Shown here piece by piece: positions 33,576 to 41,177 of a stretch of DNA of 46,568 bases (its first letter is position 1; every line of letters starts with the position of its first letter). The notes beneath the pieces were generated by a model. It searched no databases. It was not told the origin of the DNA and saw only the letters and a list, made by a program, of their open reading frames with translations. The stretch is from positions 1-46,568 of the forward strand of contig JAFSGD010000003.1 in assembly GCA_017434845.1 (NCBI GenBank), in the 5' to 3' direction. Source of the stretch: Clostridia bacterium (GTDB lineage: Bacteria; Bacillota; Clostridia; Oscillospirales; CAG-382). The position numbers were made by a program, and so were the translations under genes.

Positions 33576-35032
33576 ATTATATCAGCACAAGAACCGAAAA
33601 CAGCGAAAAACACAGCAGTGCCTTCGTTATTAAGAAGGGCCTTGCCGACGACGGCGGTCTTTTCGTTCCCGAAAACCTCCCCGAGCTTTCGCTTTCGGAT
33701 ATCGAATCGCTCATTTCAAAAAGCTATCCCGAAAGGGCGGCATATATTCTTTCGCTCTTTTTAACCGACTACAGCCGCGAAGAGCTGTTAAGCGCTGCCG
33801 AAGCGGCATACAGCGTTGAAAAGTTCGGCGGCCCCGCCGCGCCTATTTCAAAGGTTGGCGACGATTATTTCCTCGAGCTTTGGCATGGCCCCACAAGCGC
33901 GTTTAAGGATATGGCACTTCAGATAATGCCGCGCTTGCTTTCGCTTTCGCTCGGCAAAACCGGCGAAGAAAAGGATGCCTACATTCTCGTTGCAACCAGC
34001 GGCGATACCGGCAAAGCCGCGCTTGAGGGCTATTGCGATATCGACCGCGTTAAGATTCTTGTTTTCTATCCCGTTAACGGCGTTTCCAACATTCAGAAAA
34101 AGCAAATGGCTTCGCAAAAGGGCAACAACGTCGAGGTCTTTTCGATAAACGGCAACTTCGATGATGCTCAAAGCGGCGTTAAGGCTATTTTCTCCGATAA
34201 TTCGGTTAAAGCCAAGCTTGCCGAAAACGGTCTTTTCTTCTCGAGCGCAAACTCTATCAACTGGGGCAGACTTGCACCGCAGATAGTTTATTACGTTTCG
34301 GCTTATTGCGATCTTATCGCCGAGGGCGAGCTCAAAGCGGGCGAGCTGTTGGACGTTACCGTTCCCACGGGCAACTTCGGCAACATTCTTGCCGCTTACA
34401 TCGCCAAAAAAATGGGGCTTCCGCTCGGCAAGCTCGTTTGCGCATCCAACCGCAACGATATTCTCACCGATTTCATCAACAAGGGCGTTTATGACCGCCG
34501 CCGTGAATTCTTCACGACCGTTTCGCCCTCTATGGATATTCTTATCTCGAGCAACCTCGAGCGCCTTCTTTTCTTCGTTCTCGGCGCAGAAAAAACGCGC
34601 GCTTGCATGAACAAGCTTTCGAGCGAAGGCGTTTATTCGCTGTCCGATGCCGAAATGGAGCTTATCCGTGCCGATTTTGCGGGATGTGCCTGCTCGGAGG
34701 AGGAGACCGCAAAAACCATTTCCGACCTCTTCGGCGAATTCGGCTATCTTTGCGATACCCACACCGCAGTTGCCGCAAACGCCGCCGCGCAATATAAAAA
34801 AGAAGGCGGAAACAAAATGCTTATCGTTTCTACCGCTTCGCCCTATAAGTTTGCGCCCGCCGTTCTCTCTTCGCTCGGCGAGGCTGTTCCCGAGGACGAT
34901 TTCGATGCGCTCGATAAGCTTTTCGCCGTAACAAAATGCGCTATTCCCAAAAACCTTGCAAACCTGCGCTCTGCTTCGGTTCGCTTCACAAAAACTGTTG
35001 ACCCCAAGGAAATGGTTGATTGCATTATATAA
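33572..35032 (+). CDS. thrC: Threonine synthase (486 aa)
   Basis: This PLP enzyme converts O-phosphohomoserine to threonine. The lysine is in LWHGPTSAFKDMALQ (about residue 111); phosphate-binding loops are ATSGDTGKAALEGY and VTVPTGNFGNILAAYIAKK. The N-terminus (YISTRTENSEKHSSAFVIKK) and length match the longer ThrC class. It is coupled to yraN by ATGA and closed by a terminator. No threonine attenuator or thr-biosynthesis neighbours are seen. Confidence 0.96.
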   Translation: MNYISTRTENSEKHSSAFVIKKGLADDGGLFVPENLPELSLSDIESLISKSYPERAAYILSLFLTDYSREELLSAAEAAYSVEKFGGPAAPISKVGDDYFLELWHGPTSAFKDMALQIMPRLLSLSLGKTGEEKDAYILVATSGDTGKAALEGYCDIDRVKILVFYPVNGVSNIQKKQMASQKGNNVEVFSINGNFDDAQSGVKAIFSDNSVKAKLAENGLFFSSANSINWGRLAPQIVYYVSAYCDLIAEGELKAGELLDVTVPTGNFGNILAAYIAKKMGLPLGKLVCASNRNDILTDFINKGVYDRRREFFTTVSPSMDILISSNLERLLFFVLGAEKTRACMNKLSSEGVYSLSDAEMELIRADFAGCACSEEETAKTISDLFGEFGYLCDTHTAVAANAAAQYKKEGGNKMLIVSTASPYKFAPAVLSSLGEAVPEDDFDALDKLFAVTKCAIPKNLANLRSASVRFTKTVDPKEMVDCII

Positions 35033-35037
35033 AACAT

Positions 35038-35072
35038 AAGAGAATCGGTACTTCATACCGATTCTCTCTTAA
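35038..35072. terminator. Convergent terminator between thrC and the DUF1540 gene
   Basis: AGAGAATCGGTA and TACCGATTCTCT pair around a 5-base loop with CTTAATT after. The reverse side ends in TTATGTTTTAT. Confidence 0.88.
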
Positions 35073-35258
35073 TTAGCCAAACTGCTTGGGCTTAAAGGTT
35101 GCGCAAACCGTTTGCGAGCAATTCGTTGCTGTTGAGGGGCCAACCGAAATTTGCGGTGCGGTGCAATAATGAACTCCGTCGTGATAAGCGCAATTCGTTA
35201 CGCTGCAGCTAATTCCGTGAATGTGCTTGGGAACCTGATTAAAGGATATTTCGTTCAT
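35073..35258 (-). CDS. DUF1540 protein (61 aa)
   Basis: A small Cys-rich protein matching the DUF1540 pattern: ISCSVTNCAYHDGVHYCTA, then ISVG, ATNCSQTVCATFK. Its spaced cysteines suggest metal binding. Function is unknown, but members are widespread in spore-forming Firmicutes. AAGGAAG precedes the ATG. A CATAAAATA box upstream hints at mother-cell expression. It is easily missed because it is short and sits between two plus-strand genes. Confidence 0.85.
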   Translation of the reverse strand: MNEISFNQVPKHIHGISCSVTNCAYHDGVHYCTAPQISVGPSTATNCSQTVCATFKPKQFG

Positions 35259-35289
35259 TTAATTTTGCTTCCTTTCATTGAATTCCCTT

Positions 35290-35319
35290 TATTTTATGCA
35301 AAACCCGAAAAATTATTAT
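35290..35319 (-). promoter_or_regulatory. Candidate sigma-E/K promoter of the DUF1540 gene
   Basis: CATAAAATA (minus strand, 35298-35290) fits the CATANNNTA -10 of mother-cell sigma factors. ATAATAA (35319-35313) lies 14 bases upstream as a weak -35. Confidence 0.35.
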
Positions 35320-35333
35320 TATCGGAGCTTTAA

Positions 35334-36038
35334 ATGTCAGTTTTTGTTATTGCCGACCTTCATCTTTCATATTCTTCGAATAAGCCAATGGATATTTTCG
35401 GCGCGAAATGGGAAAACCATGCCGAAAAACTGCGCGAAAACTGGCAGAATACCGTCAAACCCGAGGATACCGTTATTATCGCAGGCGATATCTCTTGGGG
35501 TATGCGAACCTCCGATGCGCTGTCCGACCTTGCCTTTATCCAATCGCTCAACGGCAAAAAAATAATCGCTAAGGGCAACCATGATTTTTGGTGGCAGACC
35601 ATGAAAAAGCTTTATGAGTTCCGCGATTCGATCGGCGCAACAAGCATAGATTTTCTCTTTAACAACGCCTATCTTGCCGAAAATTTCATCATTTGCGGCT
35701 CGCGCGGTTGGTTCCCCGAAAACAACTATTCGCCCGAAGACGAAAAGATCGTCAACCGCGAAGCCGAGCGCATAAGAACCTCTATTCGCGCAGGGCTCGA
35801 GCTTCAAAAGCAGAACCCGCAAGCCGAGCTTTTGCTCTTTTTGCATTATCCGCCCGCCTATGGCGGAGTGCGCTGCGAGCGCATCTGCGAGGTCATCAAG
35901 GAGTTTGATATTAAGCGCGTTTTTTACGGCCACCTGCACGGCGCGCGCAAGGATCGCCTCTTCTATCAGGTTGCGGGCGCGAACCTAACTCTCGTTGCCG
36001 CCGATTGGCTTAACTTTATGCCGCTTGAAATTGAATGA
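35334..36038 (+). CDS. Metallophosphoesterase (234 aa)
   Basis: Calcineurin-like phosphoesterase. All five motifs are visible: IADLHL (DxH), IIAGDISWG (GDx), AKGNHDFWW (GNHD), FLHYPP and YGHLHGA (GHxH). This YfcE-neighbour subgroup with NHDFWW is poorly characterised. It is cytosolic, and the substrate is unknown. CGGAGC precedes the ATG. It stands alone, followed by a three-hairpin block. Confidence 0.93.
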   Translation: MSVFVIADLHLSYSSNKPMDIFGAKWENHAEKLRENWQNTVKPEDTVIIAGDISWGMRTSDALSDLAFIQSLNGKKIIAKGNHDFWWQTMKKLYEFRDSIGATSIDFLFNNAYLAENFIICGSRGWFPENNYSPEDEKIVNREAERIRTSIRAGLELQKQNPQAELLLFLHYPPAYGGVRCERICEVIKEFDIKRVFYGHLHGARKDRLFYQVAGANLTLVAADWLNFMPLEIE

Positions 36039-36051
36039 ATATTTTATTTTA

Positions 36052-36172
36052 CGAGAGAACCTTTTTTGAAAAAAAGGTTCTCTCGCGCTCTCTCCCAAAA
36101 ACTTTTAAAGCTATTATTCTAAAAGTTTTTAAGGGGATCAAAAGGGGTGCTTTTTTCAAAAAGCACCCCTTT
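36052..36172. repeat. Three-hairpin intergenic block
   Basis: Three strong hairpins lie in a row: a 16-bp stem CGAGAGAACCTTTTTT with its complement (36052-36084), AAAAACTTTTA/TAAAAGTTTTT (36097-36130), and AAAGGGGTGCTTTTT/AAAAAGCACCCCTTT (36141-36172). The third ends in TTTATATA and can terminate the metallophosphoesterase gene. The first two have no clean T tract. They fill the 142-base gap to the convergent DUF1576 gene, and the layout suggests a repeated intergenic element. Confidence 0.75.
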
Positions 36173-36180
36173 ATATATTA

Positions 36181-37635
36181 TTATTTAGAATTATCTTCGA
36201 ATTTGGTCTTGACCTTATAAAAATCAAGAATGGGAAGCAGAACAAGCGCGGTAAGGCCTGCGGTGAAGCCGCCGTTATAAAGAACGAATCCGCCGTGCAT
36301 CTGCGAGGTCGAGGTGCAGATAACTGCGCTTAAGAATCCCGCAAGCACGCCTATTTTCGCGCCGTATTTACCGCTGAACGCACAAAGACCGGTTGCGAAT
36401 GCAAGCCCGTTGATATAAGCCTGCGTTGAAAGAGTCCAGGGGATATCAAGCCCCGAAACCGTGCATATCGCGCAAACCGCAACGAAAAGCGCAACGTAGC
36501 CGAGCGCGATCGGACCAACCGTGCGCGGCTGTTGTCCGTTTGCCGAAAAGGTAAGCGCGGCAAAAACAACGCCGACGGTTGGGCCGGTGAAGCCCGTGCC
36601 TGCAGGAAGCGAGGGGAAGATTTCGGGCAGAATGAAGATAACGTTCAAATATGCGAGTATGCAAAAGCCATAGACACCGAAATTTATAAGACAATCGGGC
36701 ATTCCGAACTTGTCGAGGAAGTCAACGTCATAGCCCGTGCTTTTCAAAAGCTCACGATAGCCTCTGAAGCTTCGGCGGTTAAAGAAGAAGCCGAAAATTA
36801 TTGCCGAAACAAAAAGAATTGAAAGGAAAACGTTCATAAACGAACGGTAGGCATAGGGCATCGCATAATATTCGGGGTTATCGATGCTGAGCGCCTCGGG
36901 CACATCTATTCCGAGCGAGCGATACATAAACGAATAAACAAAGATGCCGAGAATGCCGATCGCAAGCCCCGCTTTATACATATTAAATCCGCGGTGCATT
37001 GCCGTTGTTCCGGGCAGAAGCGCGGGCACAACAAAGCCTGCCGCAATTCCGAAAAGAAGCGCAAGCACGATGCCAAGCGGTGTTACCTGCACGTTTTCGG
37101 GCGAAAAAGAGCCGTTTAAGGTATATCTGAACACAAAATCGCTTATAAACGGGCCCAGCGCGGTTGAAAACAGCGCAACGTGAACGTTTTCAACGAACGG
37201 CTTTTTCATTATAAGGCAATAAAGCATAACGCCGATAAGCGTCGGCCACATATTTAAAAAGTTCAAGCCATAGAAGCCATGAGCAACAACCAGCATATAA
37301 GCCGCAAAGGTGGAGGCGTTGGGGTGAACGCGGCTGAAAAGCATTATAAGGTTGGAAATGAGCCCGCAAACCGCGGCGTTGAAAAAGGTGCTTCCAAGTC
37401 CGCCGAGCGCGAAATAGTCGGTAACCAGCTTCGAGGGCGAGGTCAAAATGCGCACGAGGTTATCGAAAAAGTCGGTTTCCTCGGTCAACCCCACCGCAAC
37501 GGGAACCGCCGCAAAGAAAGCCGCAGTTATAAAAAAGGTGAAAAAGAATATTAACTTATATGCGTTTTTGGCATGATGCTCCATCGAATCGTAAAACGAA
37601 ACGTGGGCGGCATGAAGCTTTTTAATTCTTTTCAT
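36181..37635 (-). CDS. DUF1576 multi-spanning membrane protein (484 aa)
   Basis: About twelve membrane helices alternate with short loops. Recurrent family-like stretches are GLGSTFFNAAVCGLISN, GFYGLNFLNMWPTLIGV and MHRGFNMYKAGLAIGILG. The C-terminal TSQMHGGFVLYNGGFTAGL is a near repeat of the middle block, pointing to an internal duplication. I recognise it as the DUF1576 family, which has no established function; transport is likely. Only a weak ribosome site (GGGAT) precedes the ATG. It has its own promoter. Confidence 0.85.
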   Translation of the reverse strand: MKRIKKLHAAHVSFYDSMEHHAKNAYKLIFFFTFFITAAFFAAVPVAVGLTEETDFFDNLVRILTSPSKLVTDYFALGGLGSTFFNAAVCGLISNLIMLFSRVHPNASTFAAYMLVVAHGFYGLNFLNMWPTLIGVMLYCLIMKKPFVENVHVALFSTALGPFISDFVFRYTLNGSFSPENVQVTPLGIVLALLFGIAAGFVVPALLPGTTAMHRGFNMYKAGLAIGILGIFVYSFMYRSLGIDVPEALSIDNPEYYAMPYAYRSFMNVFLSILFVSAIIFGFFFNRRSFRGYRELLKSTGYDVDFLDKFGMPDCLINFGVYGFCILAYLNVIFILPEIFPSLPAGTGFTGPTVGVVFAALTFSANGQQPRTVGPIALGYVALFVAVCAICTVSGLDIPWTLSTQAYINGLAFATGLCAFSGKYGAKIGVLAGFLSAVICTSTSQMHGGFVLYNGGFTAGLTALVLLPILDFYKVKTKFEDNSK

Positions 37636-37678
37636 TACGAAACATCCCGAAATTTGTTAAAAAATAAGGCGTATCGAC

Positions 37679-37707
37679 ATGATATCACAATATTTGCGCC
37701 ATATCAA
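37679..37707 (-). promoter_or_regulatory. Sigma-A promoter of the DUF1576 gene
   Basis: On the minus strand TTGATA (37707-37702) and TATCAT (37684-37679) are spaced by 17 bases. Just upstream, at 37707-37730, lies a sequence resembling the gntR 9-mers. Confidence 0.7.
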
Positions 37708-37774
37708 CAGTTAATATAACAGAACAGTTTGTGCAAACTTATTTTTGATATGTGTATTTTTAATAACCAATCAA

Positions 37775-37816
37775 AAAAATAAGTGCCGAGAAGCTTGACA
37801 CAGCGCCTCGGCACGT
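37775..37816 (-). terminator. Terminator of the nusB-Gfo operon
   Basis: On the minus strand GTGCCGAG and CTCGGCAC pair around a 16-base loop and are followed by TTATTTTTTTGA. Confidence 0.85.
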
Positions 37817-37824
37817 TTTATTGC

Positions 37825-38757
37825 TTATTTTCTTTGCGATTCGGCATAGAATATTTCGAAAGCTCCGCCGTCGAACGAAGGGTCGCCTTCCTTAAGGTCG
37901 GAAATAAGCTCTTCGGCTCCGCCGTTTACTTGGCTCTTCTTGCCCGCAAGCATAATTTTGATCGAATCGGTCATCTGCTTAACTGTTGCAAGCTTGTTGG
38001 GCTTGCCTGCCATATAAGCGCAAACCTGCTTAAGCATAGCTTCATAAACCTTGTTGCTGTCTATTTTATAAGCAAAGCTGGTTTTGCTTGTCATAACAAG
38101 CGCCGTCGAGGGCTGCCAGCCCTTTTTGCAGATGTGATAGCAAGCGGTAACACCGTTTTCAAAGCGAACGTAATAGCTGTCGCAGGGAACGTCGCCCACA
38201 AGACCGCTTCCGATAAATCGGGTCGAAACGGGGGTAACGTCGCCAAGGAAGCCCATTATCGATTCAACGGCATGAATGGCATAGTTGAATTCATCAACGC
38301 CCACCATAACCGAAATGTGAATTATATTTCCGCGTTCCTCTTCGGGCAAAGCGAAAAAGCTTTCATGCTCATAGGTATAGCGCATTGCGCTGGTTCCGAG
38401 AATAACCTTACCCTCGGAAGCAAGCTTTTCAAATGCGCGAACGTCCTTGATGTTGCCTGCAAGAGGCTTATCGACAAAAACGGGAACGCCGGCTTCAATA
38501 AAGGGCATCGACTGGGCGAGGTGGTTATCCCAGTTACAGCTTTGAATAAAAGCGATGTCGATGTTTTTTGCCATTTCCGAAAGATCGGAATAGCGCGCAT
38601 CGAGCTTAAAGCGCTCGATAAAGGCGTTTACCTCGTCGTCGGTTCTGAATGCGTCGTTATAAATTGCGGTGTAGCGACCCTCGTCGCCCTTTTCGAGAAT
38701 TTCGGCAAAGGAGGGTGCGTGCGAGGTGTCGATGTTAACGGTTCCGATTCTGAACAT
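37825..38757 (-). CDS. Gfo/Idh/MocA-family oxidoreductase-like protein (310 aa)
   Basis: The family's catalytic-site motif is VPVFVDKPLAG (about residue 95); NIDIAFIQSCNWDNH precedes it. A C-terminal alpha/beta domain (ISVMVGVDEFNYAIHAVESI) completes the fold. The NAD-binding start reads FRIGTVNIDTSHAPSF, without the usual GxGxxG. It may therefore bind the cofactor differently or not at all. The substrate, perhaps a sugar or inositol derivative, is unknown. It is the last gene of a seven-gene minus-strand operon, 26 bases after yhbY. Confidence 0.85.
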   Translation of the reverse strand: MFRIGTVNIDTSHAPSFAEILEKGDEGRYTAIYNDAFRTDDEVNAFIERFKLDARYSDLSEMAKNIDIAFIQSCNWDNHLAQSMPFIEAGVPVFVDKPLAGNIKDVRAFEKLASEGKVILGTSAMRYTYEHESFFALPEEERGNIIHISVMVGVDEFNYAIHAVESIMGFLGDVTPVSTRFIGSGLVGDVPCDSYYVRFENGVTACYHICKKGWQPSTALVMTSKTSFAYKIDSNKVYEAMLKQVCAYMAGKPNKLATVKQMTDSIKIMLAGKKSQVNGGAEELISDLKEGDPSFDGGAFEIFYAESQRK

Positions 38758-38783
38758 AATGCTTTCCTGCCTTTTTTTGTTAT

Positions 38784-39086
38784 TTATTTGCGCGGTAAAA
38801 CTATTTTGCGGTTTTCTTCCTTAGAGCTTTGGCGATATATAACCACCTTTCTGCCGATAACCTGAACCGCTTCGCAATTCAGGGCGTTACACAGCTCAAC
38901 CATGGTTTCCTTCGGCGAGAGGGGGCTTGTTTCAAGAACGGTAAGCTTAATAAGCTCGTGTGCCTCAAGCGCCGCAGAAACGGTTTTTAAAACGTTTTCG
39001 CCTATTCCGAATTTTCCGAGCTGTGTTGTGGGCTCGATGGTGTTCGCAAGCGAACGAAGATATGCTCTTTGCTTTGTCGTTATCAT
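38784..39086 (-). CDS. yhbY: YhbY-family RNA-binding protein, CRM domain (100 aa)
   Basis: A single CRM domain: ITTKQRAYLRSLANTIEPTT, GKFGIGENVLKTVSAALEAH, ELIKLTVLE, and VQVIGRKVVIYRQS. The family associates with pre-50S ribosomal particles. The ATG at 39086 has AAAGGAAA upstream. A longer frame upstream runs into dut and is rejected. Spacing to dut is 16 bases. Confidence 0.93.
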   Translation of the reverse strand: MITTKQRAYLRSLANTIEPTTQLGKFGIGENVLKTVSAALEAHELIKLTVLETSPLSPKETMVELCNALNCEAVQVIGRKVVIYRQSSKEENRKIVLPRK

Positions 39087-39102
39087 GTTTTGAATTTCCT
39101 TT

Positions 39103-39567
39103 TCAGTCTTTTTTGTCGGTCGAGCCGAAGCCGCCGCGGCGCTCCTCTTTGCAATCATCGTCCTCGGTGATTCCAAACGGAAGAAACAGCCCCTGCGCGA
39201 ACGCTTCGCCCTGCTTAACCGAATAATCCTTGCTTCCGCCGATAAGCTTAATTTTAATATGGCCCTCGTTGTCGGCGTTGAAATAATCGGAATCTATAAC
39301 GCCCGCGGTGTTCGCAAGCCTTACGCCGAACTTAAAGCCCGAGCCCGAGCGCGGCAGAATAACAAGCACCCAGCCGTTTTCTATTCTTGCGCGAATGCCC
39401 GTGTCGATAATGATCTCGCCGCCCGATTTGAGTTCGAAATCATAGGGCGCAAAGAAATCATAGCCCGCCGAGCCCGAGGTTGCGCGAAGGGGAAGCTTTA
39501 TTTCATCATAGCCGTCTTTTGTGAACTGTTGCCTTGAAACCTTATAAAATTTCGCGATTCTGTTCAT
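39103..39567 (-). CDS. dut: Deoxyuridine 5'-triphosphate nucleotidohydrolase (154 aa)
   Basis: It hydrolyses dUTP to dUMP and keeps uracil out of DNA. Conserved motifs of the trimeric dUTPase are in order: GSAGYDFFAP (1), LPRSGSGFK (2), NTAGVIDSDYF with the catalytic Asp (3), GEAFAQGLFLP (4), and C-terminal RRGGFGSTDK (5). The ATG at 39567 is chosen to give the usual start; a longer frame overlaps the SDR gene. The gap to the SDR gene is 4 bases. Confidence 0.95.
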   Translation of the reverse strand: MNRIAKFYKVSRQQFTKDGYDEIKLPLRATSGSAGYDFFAPYDFELKSGGEIIIDTGIRARIENGWVLVILPRSGSGFKFGVRLANTAGVIDSDYFNADNEGHIKIKLIGGSKDYSVKQGEAFAQGLFLPFGITEDDDCKEERRGGFGSTDKKD

Positions 39568-39571
39568 TATT

Positions 39572-40282
39572 TCACCCGTTCCAGCCGCCGTTAACGTCAA
39601 AAACGCTTCCGGTTATATATTTCGCTTTGTCCGAGGCAAGAAAGGCAACGCATTCCGCAACCTCATCGGCATTGCCCATGCGCGAAAGCGGAATCTCGTC
39701 GCAGAGCGCTTCAACGTCCTCAAACGAAAGCTCGTCGTTCATGTCGGTGTCTATAATTCCAGGGCAAACGCAGTTAACGCGCACGCCCGCGGGGCCAACC
39801 TCTTTTGCCAGCGCTTTTGTAAAGCCGATAATCGCCGCTTTTGCCGCCGAATAATCAACCTCACAGCTTCCGCCGCTTTCACCGAAAACCGATGAAATGT
39901 TGATTATAACGCCGCTTTTGCGGCTTATCATCGCGGGCAGAAGCCTGCGAACAAGGTTTATCGGTGAAAAGAGGTTTATTTCAAACATTTTTCTCATCGC
40001 TTCTTCGCTTACCATGTCAAAAAGCGAAACCAGCGCAACCCCCGCGTTGTTGACTATAACGTCGGGCGAGGGGCATTTTTCGGCAATGAGCGAAATTGCC
40101 TCGGGGCATGAAAGGTCGGCTTTTATCACCTCGGCGTTGCCGAGCTCGGCACAAAGCTCGTTTGCCTCGTCGGCGCTTTGGTTGCAATGTATAAATACCT
40201 TGTAGCCATCGCGCGAAAGTGCGCGGGTTATCGCCTCGCCGATCCCTCTTGCACCGCCGGTTATCAATGCGGTCTTATTCAT
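39572..40282 (-). CDS. Short-chain dehydrogenase/reductase, FabG-like (236 aa)
   Basis: The Rossmann cofactor loop is TGGARGIGEAI, followed by VNNAGVA, the catalytic Ser in INISSVFGE, and Tyr-Lys in VDYSAAKAAIIGFTKALAKE. NVNGGWNG ends it, as in 3-oxoacyl-ACP reductases. It may act in fatty acid synthesis, but no fab genes are near, so other SDR roles remain open. The ATG at 40282 overlaps the end of hslO by 8 bases; an ATG five codons earlier is possible. Confidence 0.85.
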   Translation of the reverse strand: MNKTALITGGARGIGEAITRALSRDGYKVFIHCNQSADEANELCAELGNAEVIKADLSCPEAISLIAEKCPSPDVIVNNAGVALVSLFDMVSEEAMRKMFEINLFSPINLVRRLLPAMISRKSGVIINISSVFGESGGSCEVDYSAAKAAIIGFTKALAKEVGPAGVRVNCVCPGIIDTDMNDELSFEDVEALCDEIPLSRMGNADEVAECVAFLASDKAKYITGSVFDVNGGWNG

Positions 40283-41159
40283 TGTTTTTCTTCGCAATTC
40301 CGAGCAGATGCTTTAAATCGCTCTTGGAATATTTATAAACGGCATCGCAGAAGCTGCAGGTCATAACCGTTTCGTTTTCGTCGGCAATAAGCTCCGAAAG
40401 CTCCTTTTCGCCAAGCGAAATAAGCGCGTTGTCGGTCTTTTTGCGGCTGCAAACGCATTTATAAGCACATTCTATCTTATCGAATATCTCATATTCAAGT
40501 CCATCGAACACCTCGGCGAGAACGTCCTCAAGCGTTCCGTTCGAAAGAGTTTCGGTAACGGGGCGCATTTTCTGTGCGTTCTTTTCAAGCTGATCCACAA
40601 CCTCTTCGTCGGCAAAGGGAAGAAGCTGAACGAGTGCACCGCCCGCCTCCTTAACCGTATAATCGCGGTCAACGAGAACGCCGAGCGCGCAAACGGTTGG
40701 AATCTGCTCGCTGGTGGCATAGTAATAGGCGATATCGTCGCCGACTTCGCCGGTTTGAATCTTGGAAACGCCAACGTAGGGCTCGGTTCCGCCCGCATCG
40801 CGAAGGATATAAAGCTCGCCCTTGCCGATGCAACCGCCAACGTCAAGCTTGCCGTCGGCGCGCAAAGGAAGGTCTGCGGCGGGGTTTTGAATAAAGCCGC
40901 GAACGTTGCCGCACCAATCGCTTGTTGCAACAACCGCGCCGCCAACGCCGTCGCCCTTAAAGCGAATCGTTATAACGTCTTCCTCCTCGCCGAGCATCGA
41001 GCCCGCAAGCGAGGTTATAATAAGCGTTCTGCCCAACGCCGCGGTTGCGGTGGGGGTGGTGTTGTGAATCTCTCTTGCGCGCTCAACGATGTCTCTGCCG
41101 TCGATAATGATGGCGCGCGCCGAGCCGTCTTTTGTAATTGCTCTTATAATAGTTGCCAT
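40275..41159 (-). CDS. hslO: Redox-regulated chaperone Hsp33 (294 aa)
   Basis: An oxidative-stress holdase. The N-terminal domain (ATIIRAITKDGSARAIIIDG, HNTTPTATAALGRTLI) matches the family. The four zinc cysteines are present: CVC near residue 240 and CSFC near 273. DNA spacing places it 18 bases after xseA and overlapping the SDR gene. Confidence 0.95.
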   Translation of the reverse strand: MATIIRAITKDGSARAIIIDGRDIVERAREIHNTTPTATAALGRTLIITSLAGSMLGEEEDVITIRFKGDGVGGAVVATSDWCGNVRGFIQNPAADLPLRADGKLDVGGCIGKGELYILRDAGGTEPYVGVSKIQTGEVGDDIAYYYATSEQIPTVCALGVLVDRDYTVKEAGGALVQLLPFADEEVVDQLEKNAQKMRPVTETLSNGTLEDVLAEVFDGLEYEIFDKIECAYKCVCSRKKTDNALISLGEKELSELIADENETVMTCSFCDAVYKYSKSDLKHLLGIAKKNNE

Positions 41160-41177
41160 ATAATTTGCCTTCTTAAT

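Noticed and set aside
33848-35056. A 402-codon minus-strand open frame
   Set aside because: It is antisense to thrC and has no recognisable motif or ribosome site.
37783-38865. A 360-codon plus-strand open frame
   Set aside because: It is antisense to the Gfo/Idh-like gene, begins inside the terminator of the minus-strand operon and has no family features.
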